Shown: positions 47,216 to 55,301 of the stretch, piece after piece
How the letters are laid out: every line of letters starts with the position of its first letter
Position numbering within the stretch: position 1 is the first letter of the stretch
NCBI GenBank assembly: GCA_910586675.1
Contig: CAJUJO010000006.1
Coordinates: 1 to 55,301 of the forward strand
Length of the DNA: 55,301 nt
Origin: an uncultured Christensenellaceae bacterium
GTDB lineage: Bacteria; Bacillota; Clostridia; Christensenellales; Borkfalkiaceae
Reading direction: 5' to 3'
Notes under the pieces: model-generated
The model's database searches: none
Told to the model about the DNA's origin: nothing
Seen by the model: only the letters and a program-made list of their open reading frames with translations
Position numbers and translations under genes: made by a program

Positions 47216-47896
47216 TTAGTTCTGAGCAGCAGGCATCGCGTAAAGATCGAATTCCCCGTCTAAGTCGAAATTCTCCCCTGCATCGAACGCCGCAAGTTTG
47301 GAAACAGAAACCTCGTATGCCGTCATGGTTACGGTTTCCGTTTCCGAAAGTCGCTTTTGATATTCGCGGCTTTGGATGCGTCCCGAAAGCGCAACTCTGT
47401 CGCCCACCTTCAAATTTTGCACGAAGCGCGCATTCCTGCCCCAGGCAATGCAGGGAATATAATCGGACTTATTATACGCGCGGTTGACCGCGATGAGCAG
47501 GTCGGCGATTTCACGATTAAAGGGGGTCGTGCGGTATACAGGCGGCTTGCAGATATAACCGGAAAGCACGATGCTGTTGGGATTTTTAGAGGGCGCTTCC
47601 GCAACGATCTCACGAACGAATACCGTAAGCATCAGCCGCGATCTGCCGTTTTCCAGCTTATTGTAGCTGCGGAACTGCCCGAGCGCGCAGATCACGCTGC
47701 CTATTTTCAAATCGTTTCCCTGAATGAGCCGCTCGGATATGGTAACGGGCAAAATGTCCGCCTGTCCCGAAAGACGCATCACCTTGACGAAGAGCTCGTA
47801 AAAGCCTTCCCCGTACACCTCGTGCGAGAAGGTCGCTTCCGACACGATTTCACCCATAAAGTAGACCTTATTGTTTTTTTCCGCGTTGTAATCCAT
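47216..47896 (-). CDS. Two-OB-fold single-stranded-DNA-binding-like protein
   Basis: A 226-residue protein that reads as two SSB/OB folds in tandem. The first (~1-105) starts 'NNKVYFMGEIVSEATFSHEV' with 'LKIGSVICALGQFRSYNKLE'. The second (~110-205) starts 'NSIVLSGYICKPPVYRTTPF' with 'YIPCIAWGRNARFVQNLKVG' and 'VALSGRIQSREYQKR', which is the SSB 'W-x-x-A-x-x-v---KG--v-v-G-l--r-y' pattern. An acidic tail is short and not the usual SSB tip. This double form is seen in Clostridia beside the single-domain SSB. The start at 47896 has GGAGG 6 nt ahead. It follows the PdaB-like gene by 46 bp. Confidence 0.75.
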   Translation of the reverse strand: MDYNAEKNNKVYFMGEIVSEATFSHEVYGEGFYELFVKVMRLSGQADILPVTISERLIQGNDLKIGSVICALGQFRSYNKLENGRSRLMLTVFVREIVAEAPSKNPNSIVLSGYICKPPVYRTTPFNREIADLLIAVNRAYNKSDYIPCIAWGRNARFVQNLKVGDRVALSGRIQSREYQKRLSETETVTMTAYEVSVSKLAAFDAGENFDLDGEFDLYAMPAAQN

Positions 47897-47942
47897 ATAT
47901 AACCTCCGGGTATTTCTTAACCGTTTTGAATGCGAACTTCCC

Positions 47943-48713
47943 TCACGACGCATTGTTGGGAATCTGCTTCCCCGACGCGTCGATGGTGTAATTTTCCGTA
48001 TAGATAAGCTCCCCAATGGGTACGAACTCGAACCCCTTTGCGCGGAGCGTATCGATGACGATGGGAAGCGCTTCCGCCGTATGCAATCCGTTGTTGTGGC
48101 AGAGAATGATAGAGCCGCTCTTCACGCGCTCCACGATGCGGGAAGCAATGTCCGAAGCGGACAAGTCCTTCCAATCGAGGGAATCCACGTCCCACTGAAT
48201 GGGATAGAGCCCCATGGCGTTGCAGGTGTCGATGAGCTCGTTGTCGTAATCGCCGTACGGCGGACGGAAAAGCTTGACTTCCTTGCCCGTTACGGAAGTG
48301 ATTGCCTCAGACGAGCTTCTCAGCTCGTTCCGAATCTCCGTTTCGCTCTGCTTGGACATGTAGGAGTGCGTCGCGCTGTGCGTGCCGACCTCGTGCCCAG
48401 CCGCGTCGATTTTTTTCAGGTATTTCGGGTATTTTTCCGACCAGAACTGCACGGTGAAAAAGGTCGCCCGCACCTTTGCCGCCGCAAGATTTTCCAAAAT
48501 AGCGTCGGTGTGCTCCACACCCCAGGCGCAATCGAATGAGATGGAAATTTTATTGTCCTCGCGCCCGACGTTATATATGGGCAGGGAGCGTTCCCCGCCC
48601 CAATAAACGGTGGAAGCGTCCGCCGCGCGCGCCGTAAACGCGCTTGCGACGATGAGCGCAACGAGCGCCAGCGACATGACCGCATATTTCAAACGAAAGG
48701 TAAAAAACCGCAT
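47943..48713 (-). CDS. PdaB-like polysaccharide deacetylase (sporulation type)
   Basis: A 256-residue NodB-homology protein. An N-terminal signal/TM segment (~7-28, 'YAVMSLALVALIVASAFTARA') exports it. The NodB motifs are 'ISISFDCAWGVEHT' (catalytic Asp), 'GHEVGTHSATHSYMSK' (metal His pair), 'LFRPPYGDYD' and 'GSIILCHNNG'. The Cys-Ala-Trp-Gly version of motif 1 and the overall size match the PdaB group linked to spore cortex maintenance. It would deacetylate peptidoglycan-type sugars outside the membrane. The start at 48713 has AGGTGATG just ahead; the longer frame to 48848 lacks a site. Fits the other sporulation genes in the window. Confidence 0.85.
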   Translation of the reverse strand: MRFFTFRLKYAVMSLALVALIVASAFTARAADASTVYWGGERSLPIYNVGREDNKISISFDCAWGVEHTDAILENLAAAKVRATFFTVQFWSEKYPKYLKKIDAAGHEVGTHSATHSYMSKQSETEIRNELRSSSEAITSVTGKEVKLFRPPYGDYDNELIDTCNAMGLYPIQWDVDSLDWKDLSASDIASRIVERVKSGSIILCHNNGLHTAEALPIVIDTLRAKGFEFVPIGELIYTENYTIDASGKQIPNNAS

Positions 48714-48872
48714 CCCATCACCTGTTATGATAAAATATTCCGCGCGGGGAATTTTGAAGGAATTTGTCGTCTCGTTTCCTTTTCCGTCGATTTGACAATT
48801 TTTGCCAAACCGCCCCCTGCGATAGTTTAAGATATGGCTTATCCTCACTTAATATGCATGCTTCGGACAACA

Positions 48873-48907
48873 AAAAAGCGCAACCGCGTTTTGCGGTTGC
48901 GCTTTTT
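48873..48907. terminator. Terminator of the giant surface-protein gene
   Basis: A 15-bp perfect stem (48873-48887 with 48893-48907, loop gtttt), T-rich on the plus side and A/T-rich on the minus side. Confidence 0.85.
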
Positions 48908-48929
48908 ATAAAATTCCAAATCGGTTCAA

Positions 48930-51900
48930 TTAAATAATTATTTGATCGTAAAAGAGCGAGCCGTTTTTCATCTCTTTCATTTCGCTCTTGTCATGTAAAA
49001 ACTGTACGCCGACGTGGAAATTTTCGTTATACCAGGTATTTCCAAACCAACCGGATGCCCCGAATCGCAGATATAATGTAAATATATTTGCCAGTTGATC
49101 TACGTTAAATTCAAATTCGTGATAATATGTGCGTTTTTCGGTCAATGTCGTGCCCGGTCCATGTTCGATGCTCCACTTTGCAATTTCTTTTGCATCGCTC
49201 GTCTTCTTATCAAAGAGATAAACCTGCTGATAGCCGTCGTCCTTTTCCCACATGGTAAACTGCACTTGAATGATAATTTTAGTAAAACCGAACTCCTTGA
49301 ATTGATTAATTTGTTCTTGCGTACCCAAACCTATCGACACCGTTTCATAATTATTATCATAATCAAGTTTGATGACTTCTTTTGTGGAAGTTCTATGATT
49401 ATTACAATAAATTCTGCGCCATTTAATATAAACATGAACCGTTCCGGTTTGAGTTTTTGATATGCTGGTCTTTGGCTTTCTAAATTCCGCATCAGCATAA
49501 TAACCGAGGAATTCATATTCGGAAAACAATACTCCATGCGGTTTATAAAAATATGCCCACTGCGTTAATTCAAGCCCTTCGCCGTATTGATAAGATAGGG
49601 GCGCCGTCCTACAAGTACCAAATTCACGATCATACGTATTATGATATTCTACTTTATAAAACTTCCCTTCCCACTCGGCACTGACTGTCATACTGTAATC
49701 GAATTCGTATTTGAGCGTACCCCCCATCTCATACAGTTTACCGTTAATTCTCCAATATCCGTTGTAATGCGGTCTTTCGATTGTTTTCAACGTTATTGTT
49801 TGATTATATAATGCATATGCGGGCGTATTGGTTTTCGTGTATCCCGGATCATAGTAATAAAATGTATACGTATTCAGATGATAATAAGGCTCCGCCTGCA
49901 CGTCATGAGCAATCAGCCATATACCATCGTCTTTTATATATTGCCCGCTATAATCGAATAACGTACCCTCATCGGAATACCATGCCGAAAAACTATGCCC
50001 CACCTTGTGCGGTATCGGTGCATTGGGAACAGCTTCTCCGTACACGACTTCCATTTCCCATTTTGAGCCCTCATCGATAAAGGTAATCTTATAAGTTTTC
50101 GGCGTAAATTTTCGCGTCAGATAAATAATTGCGCTGCCCTGCGAATTCGTCGTAAGATCGGGCATGTAACCGTATATAAAGCGCGCCCCCGCAGCGAACG
50201 CCGAGCCCGTAAAACGGTCGTTTTTCTCATAATCGGCAACCGCCCAATATGCGAAGTCGTAACCCTCTTTTTCGGGTGCTTCGGGCATAGTCAAAGCCGT
50301 GCCGTATTCCGCCGTAATCGACGGTATTTCCGTTTCCGCAAATTCGTAGAATACGAGCGTATAACTCTCTTTGCGGTAAACCGCCGTCAAGTCAAATTCC
50401 GCGCCGTCGAAAAGCGCAGGACGGAACGTATCCCAGCACGCTATTTTTCCGTCTGCGGTAACGAGTTTTTCGTAAATATGCCCCGCCTTGTAATACTCGG
50501 AAAGCGGCATTTGTTCAAGCATCCAACAATTGGGGCAAAGTCCGCTGACGTATTGGATTTCCGTTTCCGCGTCGGAAAGACTGTTTGCGCCCGCAAGCCA
50601 CTTGAACGAAGGCGCTCCCTCCGTTCCGACGTTGATTTTGATTTTATACGCCTGCCTTGTCCAACGCGCGGTAAGCGTAACGTCGTCGGGCTCTTCAAAC
50701 GGCATAATCAATCCGCCGTCGGAAAGCGTATATTGTTTATCTCCGCAGAACCAACCGTCAAAGTCGAATCCTTCGATTGACGGAACGGGCAAATCGGCAA
50801 TCGATTGATACCCGATTTCAACGGAATTACTTTCTATCGTAGCGGAATTACCGTCCGTCTTTGCCGAATTCACGTCCAGCGTTGCCGTTATCATTTCTTT
50901 CGCCCATTTCGCATAAAAAATTTGATTTCCTATGCTGCCCGCTTCGATATGATCTACGGTCTCTCCTGTTAAGGCGTCGTTATCGCACCAACCGAGAAAA
51001 ATATATCCTTCCCGTTCCGCTTCGGGAAGACTGACCCTATCGAGTACGGTATAAACGCCGCTTTGAATTTCCGCTCCGCCGTTTTCGATATATTCGATCG
51101 TATACTCTATCCAAGAAATTGCAGGATAGAGCATAACGCTCGGTTCATCCGCTTCCGCAACCTGCTCAACAGTTATAATTTTCCCTTCCTGATTTTTCCA
51201 ACCGTTAAAAATTCCTCCGCGAACGGAATATTCGGGAAGTCCGCTTAGCGTTGCTCCGTTTTCGAGAATAACGTCGGGCAAATCAGTTTGAGCGAATATA
51301 ATCCGCTTATATCCCTCTATATTTAATTCCAATTGCGACGAATTGCTCTCGATGCGCAGATAAACTTCGTCGTTTTCACTGATATATTGCGTATAAGTTC
51401 CGACCGCCGTTTCTCCGCACGGTTGCAAATACTTGTCCACGGGAGTAATTCGCGCGGATTCGTCCGAACAGGTAAAATCATACCAACGGAACAAATCGCT
51501 TTTGAAGCGAACGAAATATTCATGCCCGCTGTCCGCAACCGTATTGCCGCCAAGCCCGACCTTCGGCGGCAGATATAACAGAGTCAACGCTCCGCAAACC
51601 CTTTCCGCCGGTTCGGCAGAAGAAACCGTGATAAAATACCGCTCGCCCGCAAGCATGTCCCACGAGCCGTCGGCATTTACGGCAACCTCTTCCCCGTTTG
51701 CGCTGCAAACGGAAATACGGTATCCCTCTTCGGCTTGCTCTTTGAAGAAATGTTTTCCCGTATACGAAGCGGTATACTCAAAACTCCGATTGCCGCACGG
51801 CAACAAATACAGTTCCGTTTCCTTGCTCAATTCCATGGGGCTCGTTTCTTCGAATAACGTGTCTTCGCTGTAAACGACCGTCGGCACGCGCGCGCCGCTT

Positions 51901-53069
51901 TCGCTCGTATTGACGAATTCGACGCTCCCGTAACAGTTGATAGCCGCAAGATCGAATTGAATCATTTGGGATAGTCGGCTTGCCGCGTTCGTATCGTTCA
52001 GAATGATAATATTTTCGTAATACGCGCCGTCGCGCAGCACATACCCTTCGTGCGGTTGCATGGAGACGGCCCTCGTATAAGACGCCATGCCAGGATCTTC
52101 TTTCTGTTCCGTCTTTGACTGCTCGGTAAAGATATACGCTTCGTGATTCAACTCCGTCGCGCGCTCTTTTACGTCGAACGAGCGAATGACGTTATCGATA
52201 TCGCATACCGTTTGATATCCCGTTTTAAGGGCGTTATACACGACGCTTACGCTTGCAACCCAATCCACCAATTCGGCGCCGATTGCCAAGGCGGCTTCCG
52301 CGGGAATCTTAACGGCGGTTAACCAATCCCCCGCTTCGGTATAATATTCGATTTCCTTAAAATTGACGCGGGATTGCTGAATGATCGGTCCGTCGTCCTT
52401 TAATTTGTCGTACCCGGGATCGCCGTAATTCAAAGCGTTCTCGTTGAGCAACGTTTGCAGGATTCCGATGTTCCATAGGGAATAGTGAACGGGCGCCTCA
52501 TCCACCCATATCTCGGGCACGCGATTGGCGCTCTTTCCCTCAAAACAAAAATCCGCGTCGAGAATAATCGAAATTTTTGCGATATATTCGTTCTGATGCG
52601 CCTCTTTATCGGGGACATAAACGCCCCAGTCGTAATTGATAATAGCAATATGTAAATACGTTTCTTTGTCAATTCTATCTTCCGGCAAGATATAACTTTC
52701 GGGATGCAGATAGCGCGCCTTATAGCGCCGTTCCACGACGAATCCGTACTCTGCCCCGAAGTATTGGTACCTTCCTTTGACGGGAACCCCGTCCAATACC
52801 TCCTGCGGCACCATTTGATTGAGCTCCGGCACTTCGACGCCGATATCCATATTATCCTTGATTTCTTTACAGTACCGTACTTTCTTTTTTCCGTTTTTCA
52901 AATAATCGCTCGACGTGCACCGTGCGGAAACTTCGGCATATATATCTTCTTCTGCCGAAGCGTTTATAGGCTTGAAATTCCCTATCAATGCCCAAACGCA
53001 CGTGAACAGCATAAACAGCGCAATTATAATACCGACCTTTTTTACGATTTGTTTCCTCATCCTTTTCAT
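48930..53069 (-). CDS. Large secreted surface protein with InlB-type (Flg_new) repeats
   Basis: A 1379-residue exported protein. A signal peptide lies at 1-38 (basic start, 'VGIIIALFMLFTCVWALIG', then ASA). Residues ~40-620 form a large N-terminal region with no family I recognise. From ~650 to ~1220 run InlB B-repeat-like modules, seen as 'GYIFLGWCDNDALTGETVDH', 'GFDFDGWFCGDKQYTLSDGG', 'GYDFAYWAV', 'GHSFSAWYSDEGTLFDYSG' and 'EYEFLGYYADAEFRKPK', each ending in a 'xxxAxW' strand such as 'IFYAKW' and 'TLTARW'. The last ~150 residues are another beta-rich domain without LPXTG. AAAGGAGG precedes the ATG. It follows a small membrane-anchored gene by 17 bp. Composition is AT-richer than the backbone. 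Confidence 0.75.
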   Translation of the reverse strand: MKRMRKQIVKKVGIIIALFMLFTCVWALIGNFKPINASAEEDIYAEVSARCTSSDYLKNGKKKVRYCKEIKDNMDIGVEVPELNQMVPQEVLDGVPVKGRYQYFGAEYGFVVERRYKARYLHPESYILPEDRIDKETYLHIAIINYDWGVYVPDKEAHQNEYIAKISIILDADFCFEGKSANRVPEIWVDEAPVHYSLWNIGILQTLLNENALNYGDPGYDKLKDDGPIIQQSRVNFKEIEYYTEAGDWLTAVKIPAEAALAIGAELVDWVASVSVVYNALKTGYQTVCDIDNVIRSFDVKERATELNHEAYIFTEQSKTEQKEDPGMASYTRAVSMQPHEGYVLRDGAYYENIIILNDTNAASRLSQMIQFDLAAINCYGSVEFVNTSESGARVPTVVYSEDTLFEETSPMELSKETELYLLPCGNRSFEYTASYTGKHFFKEQAEEGYRISVCSANGEEVAVNADGSWDMLAGERYFITVSSAEPAERVCGALTLLYLPPKVGLGGNTVADSGHEYFVRFKSDLFRWYDFTCSDESARITPVDKYLQPCGETAVGTYTQYISENDEVYLRIESNSSQLELNIEGYKRIIFAQTDLPDVILENGATLSGLPEYSVRGGIFNGWKNQEGKIITVEQVAEADEPSVMLYPAISWIEYTIEYIENGGAEIQSGVYTVLDRVSLPEAEREGYIFLGWCDNDALTGETVDHIEAGSIGNQIFYAKWAKEMITATLDVNSAKTDGNSATIESNSVEIGYQSIADLPVPSIEGFDFDGWFCGDKQYTLSDGGLIMPFEEPDDVTLTARWTRQAYKIKINVGTEGAPSFKWLAGANSLSDAETEIQYVSGLCPNCWMLEQMPLSEYYKAGHIYEKLVTADGKIACWDTFRPALFDGAEFDLTAVYRKESYTLVFYEFAETEIPSITAEYGTALTMPEAPEKEGYDFAYWAVADYEKNDRFTGSAFAAGARFIYGYMPDLTTNSQGSAIIYLTRKFTPKTYKITFIDEGSKWEMEVVYGEAVPNAPIPHKVGHSFSAWYSDEGTLFDYSGQYIKDDGIWLIAHDVQAEPYYHLNTYTFYYYDPGYTKTNTPAYALYNQTITLKTIERPHYNGYWRINGKLYEMGGTLKYEFDYSMTVSAEWEGKFYKVEYHNTYDREFGTCRTAPLSYQYGEGLELTQWAYFYKPHGVLFSEYEFLGYYADAEFRKPKTSISKTQTGTVHVYIKWRRIYCNNHRTSTKEVIKLDYDNNYETVSIGLGTQEQINQFKEFGFTKIIIQVQFTMWEKDDGYQQVYLFDKKTSDAKEIAKWSIEHGPGTTLTEKRTYYHEFEFNVDQLANIFTLYLRFGASGWFGNTWYNENFHVGVQFLHDKSEMKEMKNGSLFYDQIII

Positions 53070-53086
53070 AATCCTCCCCTCCTTTG

Positions 53087-53581
53087 TTATTCAATCGTAA
53101 TTACAAATGTTGCATCAAGTGGCAATAAAGCATCACTCTGCGTTTTTATCGTTACCCAGTATCCATAATCCCCCTTTTCTTTTACTTCTGTAAATTCATG
53201 AACCATATTATTTCCGTTAGAATCAACATAATAGGCTCTTCCCTCTTCCCAATCGCTATCCCCATAGTGTTCTGTAGTATCCGTTAATAACCTGAAAACG
53301 ATTCCGTATTCTTTCCCCGTATACGGCAACGTTACACGTATTGTCCCCAAATCTTCATAACTTTTTTCGTAATTCGTTCTTTTAATTTCGTACAATAATT
53401 TTCGTTTTGTCCAATCCCCTATTTCACTTTTATCCCTCGTATAATACACGGCAATCGTAGCGGGCGCGCGCGTTTCCCGCGGTTTTCTCACCTCAATCAC
53501 GATTACCATAATTGCGATAATAATCGCCGCTATCCCCGCAATGATCGCTATCGGCAATATCTTTTTCGTTCTCTCCTTCAT
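53087..53581 (-). CDS. Membrane-anchored extracytoplasmic protein, partner of the surface protein
   Basis: A 164-residue protein with an uncleaved N-terminal anchor ('ILPIAIIAGIAAIIIAIMVI') and a polar, beta-rich outer part: 'ATIAVYYTRDKSEIGDWTKR', 'VTLPYTGKEYGIVFRLLTDT', 'GYWVTIKTQSDALLPLDATF'. No family is recognised. GGAGGAGAGG is placed ahead of the ATG. It lies 17 bp before the giant surface-protein gene on the same strand and is driven by a consensus promoter, so the two form an operon. Presumably it stays at the membrane while the larger product is exported. An anchoring or assembly role is only inferred from this pairing. Confidence 0.6.
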   Translation of the reverse strand: MKERTKKILPIAIIAGIAAIIIAIMVIVIEVRKPRETRAPATIAVYYTRDKSEIGDWTKRKLLYEIKRTNYEKSYEDLGTIRVTLPYTGKEYGIVFRLLTDTTEHYGDSDWEEGRAYYVDSNGNNMVHEFTEVKEKGDYGYWVTIKTQSDALLPLDATFVITIE

Positions 53582-53677
53582 TTTTTCACCTCTCCTCCCT
53601 ATTTTTTATTTCCTTAATTATCATATGTTGTTATTAAAAAATACTTGATGTTGTCTTTTATTTTCTTATTTGTATAT

Positions 53678-53706
53678 ATTGTAACATATAATTGTTGGAA
53701 TTTCAA
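53678..53706 (-). promoter_or_regulatory. Promoter of the surface-protein operon
   Basis: On the minus strand TTGAAA (53701-53706), a 17-nt spacer and TACAAT (53678-53683), about 90 nt before the first start codon, in an AT-rich leader. Confidence 0.7.
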
Positions 53707-53726
53707 TAATTATCGGAAGGAAAATT

Positions 53727-54500
53727 TCACGGTAATTTCGGAGATTTTGACGGAATTTTCGGTTTCTTTCCGAACGGATCCCTCTTCTGCACGCTCGTAA
53801 CGGTGAGTAGAAACACTTCCCTTGCACCCGCGCGCTTTAACCGTGTAGCTAGCTCGTCCGAAGTAGCGCCCGTCGTCATGGTGTCGTCGATGATCAGAAT
53901 GCGTTTCCCCTTGACCGCGGCACGGTCGGTTACGCGGAAACACCCTTCCAGATTAGTCTGCCGCTCGCTGCGGGTGAGCGTCTTTTGCGCCGCCGATTCC
54001 CTTTGCTTGATTACAGGCGCCAGGCACGGCTTTTGCAGCCGTTCGGCAAGCTCCTGCGCCAGCAGGCGCGACTGATTGTATCCGCGCTTCTTTTCCGCCT
54101 TTTCCGTCATGGGCACGAAGGTGAGCGCTTCCGCCTCGGAAAACTCCCGCTCGGCGACGGGATATAATGCGTTCGCAAGCGCACGGTATAAATATTTCGC
54201 GCCGCGTTTGAACCGCAAAACGAGTTTCATTGCCTCGCCCTCGTGCGTGAACGCCGAACGCGCCTTGGAAACGACGAGCGGGCGCTCTTTGCATTCGAGG
54301 CAGGCGCCCGGCTCTTCCGTCTTTCTTCCGCAGAACGGACACATGGCGCCGTTATTCCACGGAAGCGTTTTCATGCACGCCGTGCAGACGCGCTCGTTTC
54401 CGAACACCTCGCGTCCGCAGACGTCGCAGGTAAAATTATAGGTATCGTCGTATTTCTTTACGGCGGCAAAAAATTTTTGCAGCAGCTTATTCATTTGCAT
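53727..54500 (-). CDS. comF: ComF family phosphoribosyltransferase-like protein
   Basis: A 257-residue ComF/GntX-type protein. The N-terminal zinc-finger part has CDVC, CTAC, CPFC and CLEC pairs (residues ~25-70). The PRTase domain follows with 'AFTHEGEAMKLVLRFKRGAK', 'RGYNQSRLLAQELAERL' and the PRPP loop 'ILIIDDTMTTGATSDELA'. ComF works with ComFA and the DNA uptake machinery in competent Gram-positives, but orphan copies are widespread. GGGAG lies 6 nt before the ATG at 54500. The C-terminus carries an unusual Lys/Pro-rich tail ('FGKKPKIPSKSPKLP'). It follows the acidic zinc-ribbon gene by 51 bp on the same strand. Confidence 0.9.
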   Translation of the reverse strand: MQMNKLLQKFFAAVKKYDDTYNFTCDVCGREVFGNERVCTACMKTLPWNNGAMCPFCGRKTEEPGACLECKERPLVVSKARSAFTHEGEAMKLVLRFKRGAKYLYRALANALYPVAEREFSEAEALTFVPMTEKAEKKRGYNQSRLLAQELAERLQKPCLAPVIKQRESAAQKTLTRSERQTNLEGCFRVTDRAAVKGKRILIIDDTMTTGATSDELATRLKRAGAREVFLLTVTSVQKRDPFGKKPKIPSKSPKLP

Positions 54501-54551
54501 CTCCCAATAAAAAAGCGGATACGGTTGCCCGCACCCACTCTTTATCGCCTA

Positions 54552-55046
54552 TCAGAAATCGTCATCCTCGCCCTTTTCCGAATCATCGTCCTCGTCGTCA
54601 TCGTCGTCCGTGAGCGTGTATATTTCGTCGCCCGTAACGTAATCGAGGTCTTCTTCCTCCTCTTCGTACTCCTCTTCCGCATTCTCCTCTTCGTCGAACT
54701 CCTCGTCGAAGGTTTCGTCGATTTCGCCGAGCTCGGAGTCCAGCTCGATGTCGGTATCGTCGTCGAGGTAATTGCGCCATTCGTCATCCTGTTCGGGATC
54801 GGGCTCTTCCTCCTCGTCGTAATCGGCTTTCTTGCGGCATTCCTCGCACATCTTCTCGCCCGTGCGCATCATATTCTCGCCGCAAACGGGGCAGAGCTCG
54901 GTGGGCATATCCTCTTCCGCCTCCTCTATTTCATCCGCGTCAGTGGGCAAACCCTTCAATTCTTTCAGACATACGTCGCAATAATCCTGCTTTTCGCCGT
55001 CGATATAATTGAGTTCGCAGCGCGGACATTTTATATAACGTACCAT
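54552..55046 (-). CDS. Zinc-ribbon protein with long acidic tail
   Basis: A 164-residue protein. Two zinc knuckle pairs at the N-terminal end are CPRC..CDVC (residues ~7-27) and CPVC..CEEC (~52-71). The remaining ~90 residues are almost wholly Asp and Glu, with scattered Tyr. The start at 55046 (MVRYIKCPRC) is preferred; a GGAGG lies 11 nt ahead. An upstream ATG (55064) would add six residues. The family is not identified. Acidic zinc-ribbon proteins of this style sit beside comF in several Firmicutes. The promoter at 55103-55131 is consensus-like, so this gene and comF are likely co-transcribed. Confidence 0.7.
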   Translation of the reverse strand: MVRYIKCPRCELNYIDGEKQDYCDVCLKELKGLPTDADEIEEAEEDMPTELCPVCGENMMRTGEKMCEECRKKADYDEEEEPDPEQDDEWRNYLDDDTDIELDSELGEIDETFDEEFDEEENAEEEYEEEEEDLDYVTGDEIYTLTDDDDDEDDDSEKGEDDDF

Positions 55047-55102
55047 AACAGCATTAACCTCCATTCCGAACGGCGCACTTTGCCGCCGATACAAGCTAAT
55101 AA

Positions 55103-55131
55103 ATTATATTAGTAATTATTTTTTTTGTAAA
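55103..55131 (-). promoter_or_regulatory. Promoter of the zinc-ribbon-comF operon
   Basis: On the minus strand TTTACA (55126-55131), a 17-nt spacer and TATAAT (55103-55108), about 60 nt before the start codon. Confidence 0.75.
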
Positions 55132-55246
55132 CTGTTTTTTTATGCGTTTTAAGAAAATTTCGTAAACTTTGCAAAATTTTTTTGCTTTTTTTCGACAAAC
55201 AGCGCTCTCCGCCGCCATCCCGCAGAGACAAAGCGTGAAACGCACA

Positions 55247-55276
55247 AAAATAATAATCCACCCGCGTAGCGGGTGG
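55247..55276 (-). terminator. Hairpin at the right edge, probable terminator of a gene right of the window
   Basis: An 8-bp perfect stem (55258-55265 with 55269-55276, loop gta) is followed on the minus strand by attattattttt. It would end a minus-strand transcript that begins beyond the window. The rest of 55132-55301 holds no gene that I can support. Confidence 0.5.
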
Positions 55277-55301
55277 TATTTCATTTTCGGGCATAGCCCT
55301 A

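Noticed and set aside
55247..55301. An IS200/IS605-type end at the right edge, suggested by the hairpin
   Set aside because: A single hairpin at the edge with a T-rich flank is explained by a terminator; no transposase or second end is visible.

Overview
The window looks like a chromosomal segment of a spore-forming, anaerobic, Gram-positive-type bacterium (Bacillota, Clostridia; an uncultured gut lineage of the Christensenellales type is my inference, not proven here). The reasons are a SipL-like spore-coat morphogenetic protein, SpoVT, a SpoVB-like flippase and a PdaB-like deacetylase; a T-box leader on pheST; a ZTP (pfl-motif) riboswitch on a pyruvate formate-lyase operon; Veg; and sigma-A promoters of the TTGACA-N17-TATAAT type. 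Most genes lie on the minus strand, in operons separated by clear hairpin terminators. The backbone is moderately GC-rich. Several stretches are visibly AT-richer: 10.4-13.7 kb, 44.1-45.8 kb and 48.9-53.7 kb.

Layout. 0.1-5.2 kb: hemolysin-III-like protein, then a pfl operon (riboswitch, pflA, thioredoxin-like gene, pflB body, a separate gene for the glycyl-radical domain, zinc-ribbon protein). 5.3-9.5 kb: pheS-pheT behind a T-box. 9.5-10.3 kb: APH-like kinase. 10.4-13.7 kb: an acquired three-gene modification cluster on the plus strand (HTH-Dam-type methylase, a possible HhH-GPD glycosylase-like protein with a Cys-rich tail, second DNA methylase). 13.7-20.7 kb: membrane/TPR-like protein, ispE, MmcQ-like protein, SipL, Veg, a lipoprotein and a PH-like gene pair behind promoters whose spacers contain G9 runs, and a small unknown protein. 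20.7-25.4 kb: gyrB-gyrA. 25.5-31 kb: dus, mazG, spoVB-like, spoVT and a divergent AEC transporter. 31-37.7 kb: uvrB-HAD phosphatase-uvrA-aminotransferase behind a LexA-like box. 37.8-44 kb: two winged-helix/TM paralogs, a membrane protein, glnS, PAP2 phosphatase, glyS. 44-55.3 kb: an AT-rich 581-residue unknown, an acyltransferase, a two-OB SSB-like protein, a PdaB-like deacetylase, a 1379-residue surface protein with InlB-type repeats and its membrane-anchored neighbour, comF and an acidic zinc-ribbon protein.

The most interesting observations: (1) pyruvate formate-lyase is encoded as two genes, the radical glycine being on a 78-residue protein; (2) a ~120-bp structured repeat family, four copies here, sits between genes of operons (pflB/glycyl-radical gene, twice in pheS/pheT, gyrB/gyrA), with compensatory changes in its stems; one copy lies exactly at the pfl split; (3) two promoters whose -35/-10 spacers contain G9 runs and are 15 and 19 nt, each two off the optimum of 17, suggesting phase variation; (4) a methylase cluster whose non-methylase partner may be an HhH-GPD-type base-excising effector rather than a classical nuclease; (5) at least two genes whose ATG lies exactly 6 nt after a -10 box, suggesting leaderless mRNAs. 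All functional assignments come from reading motifs by eye; no searches were run.
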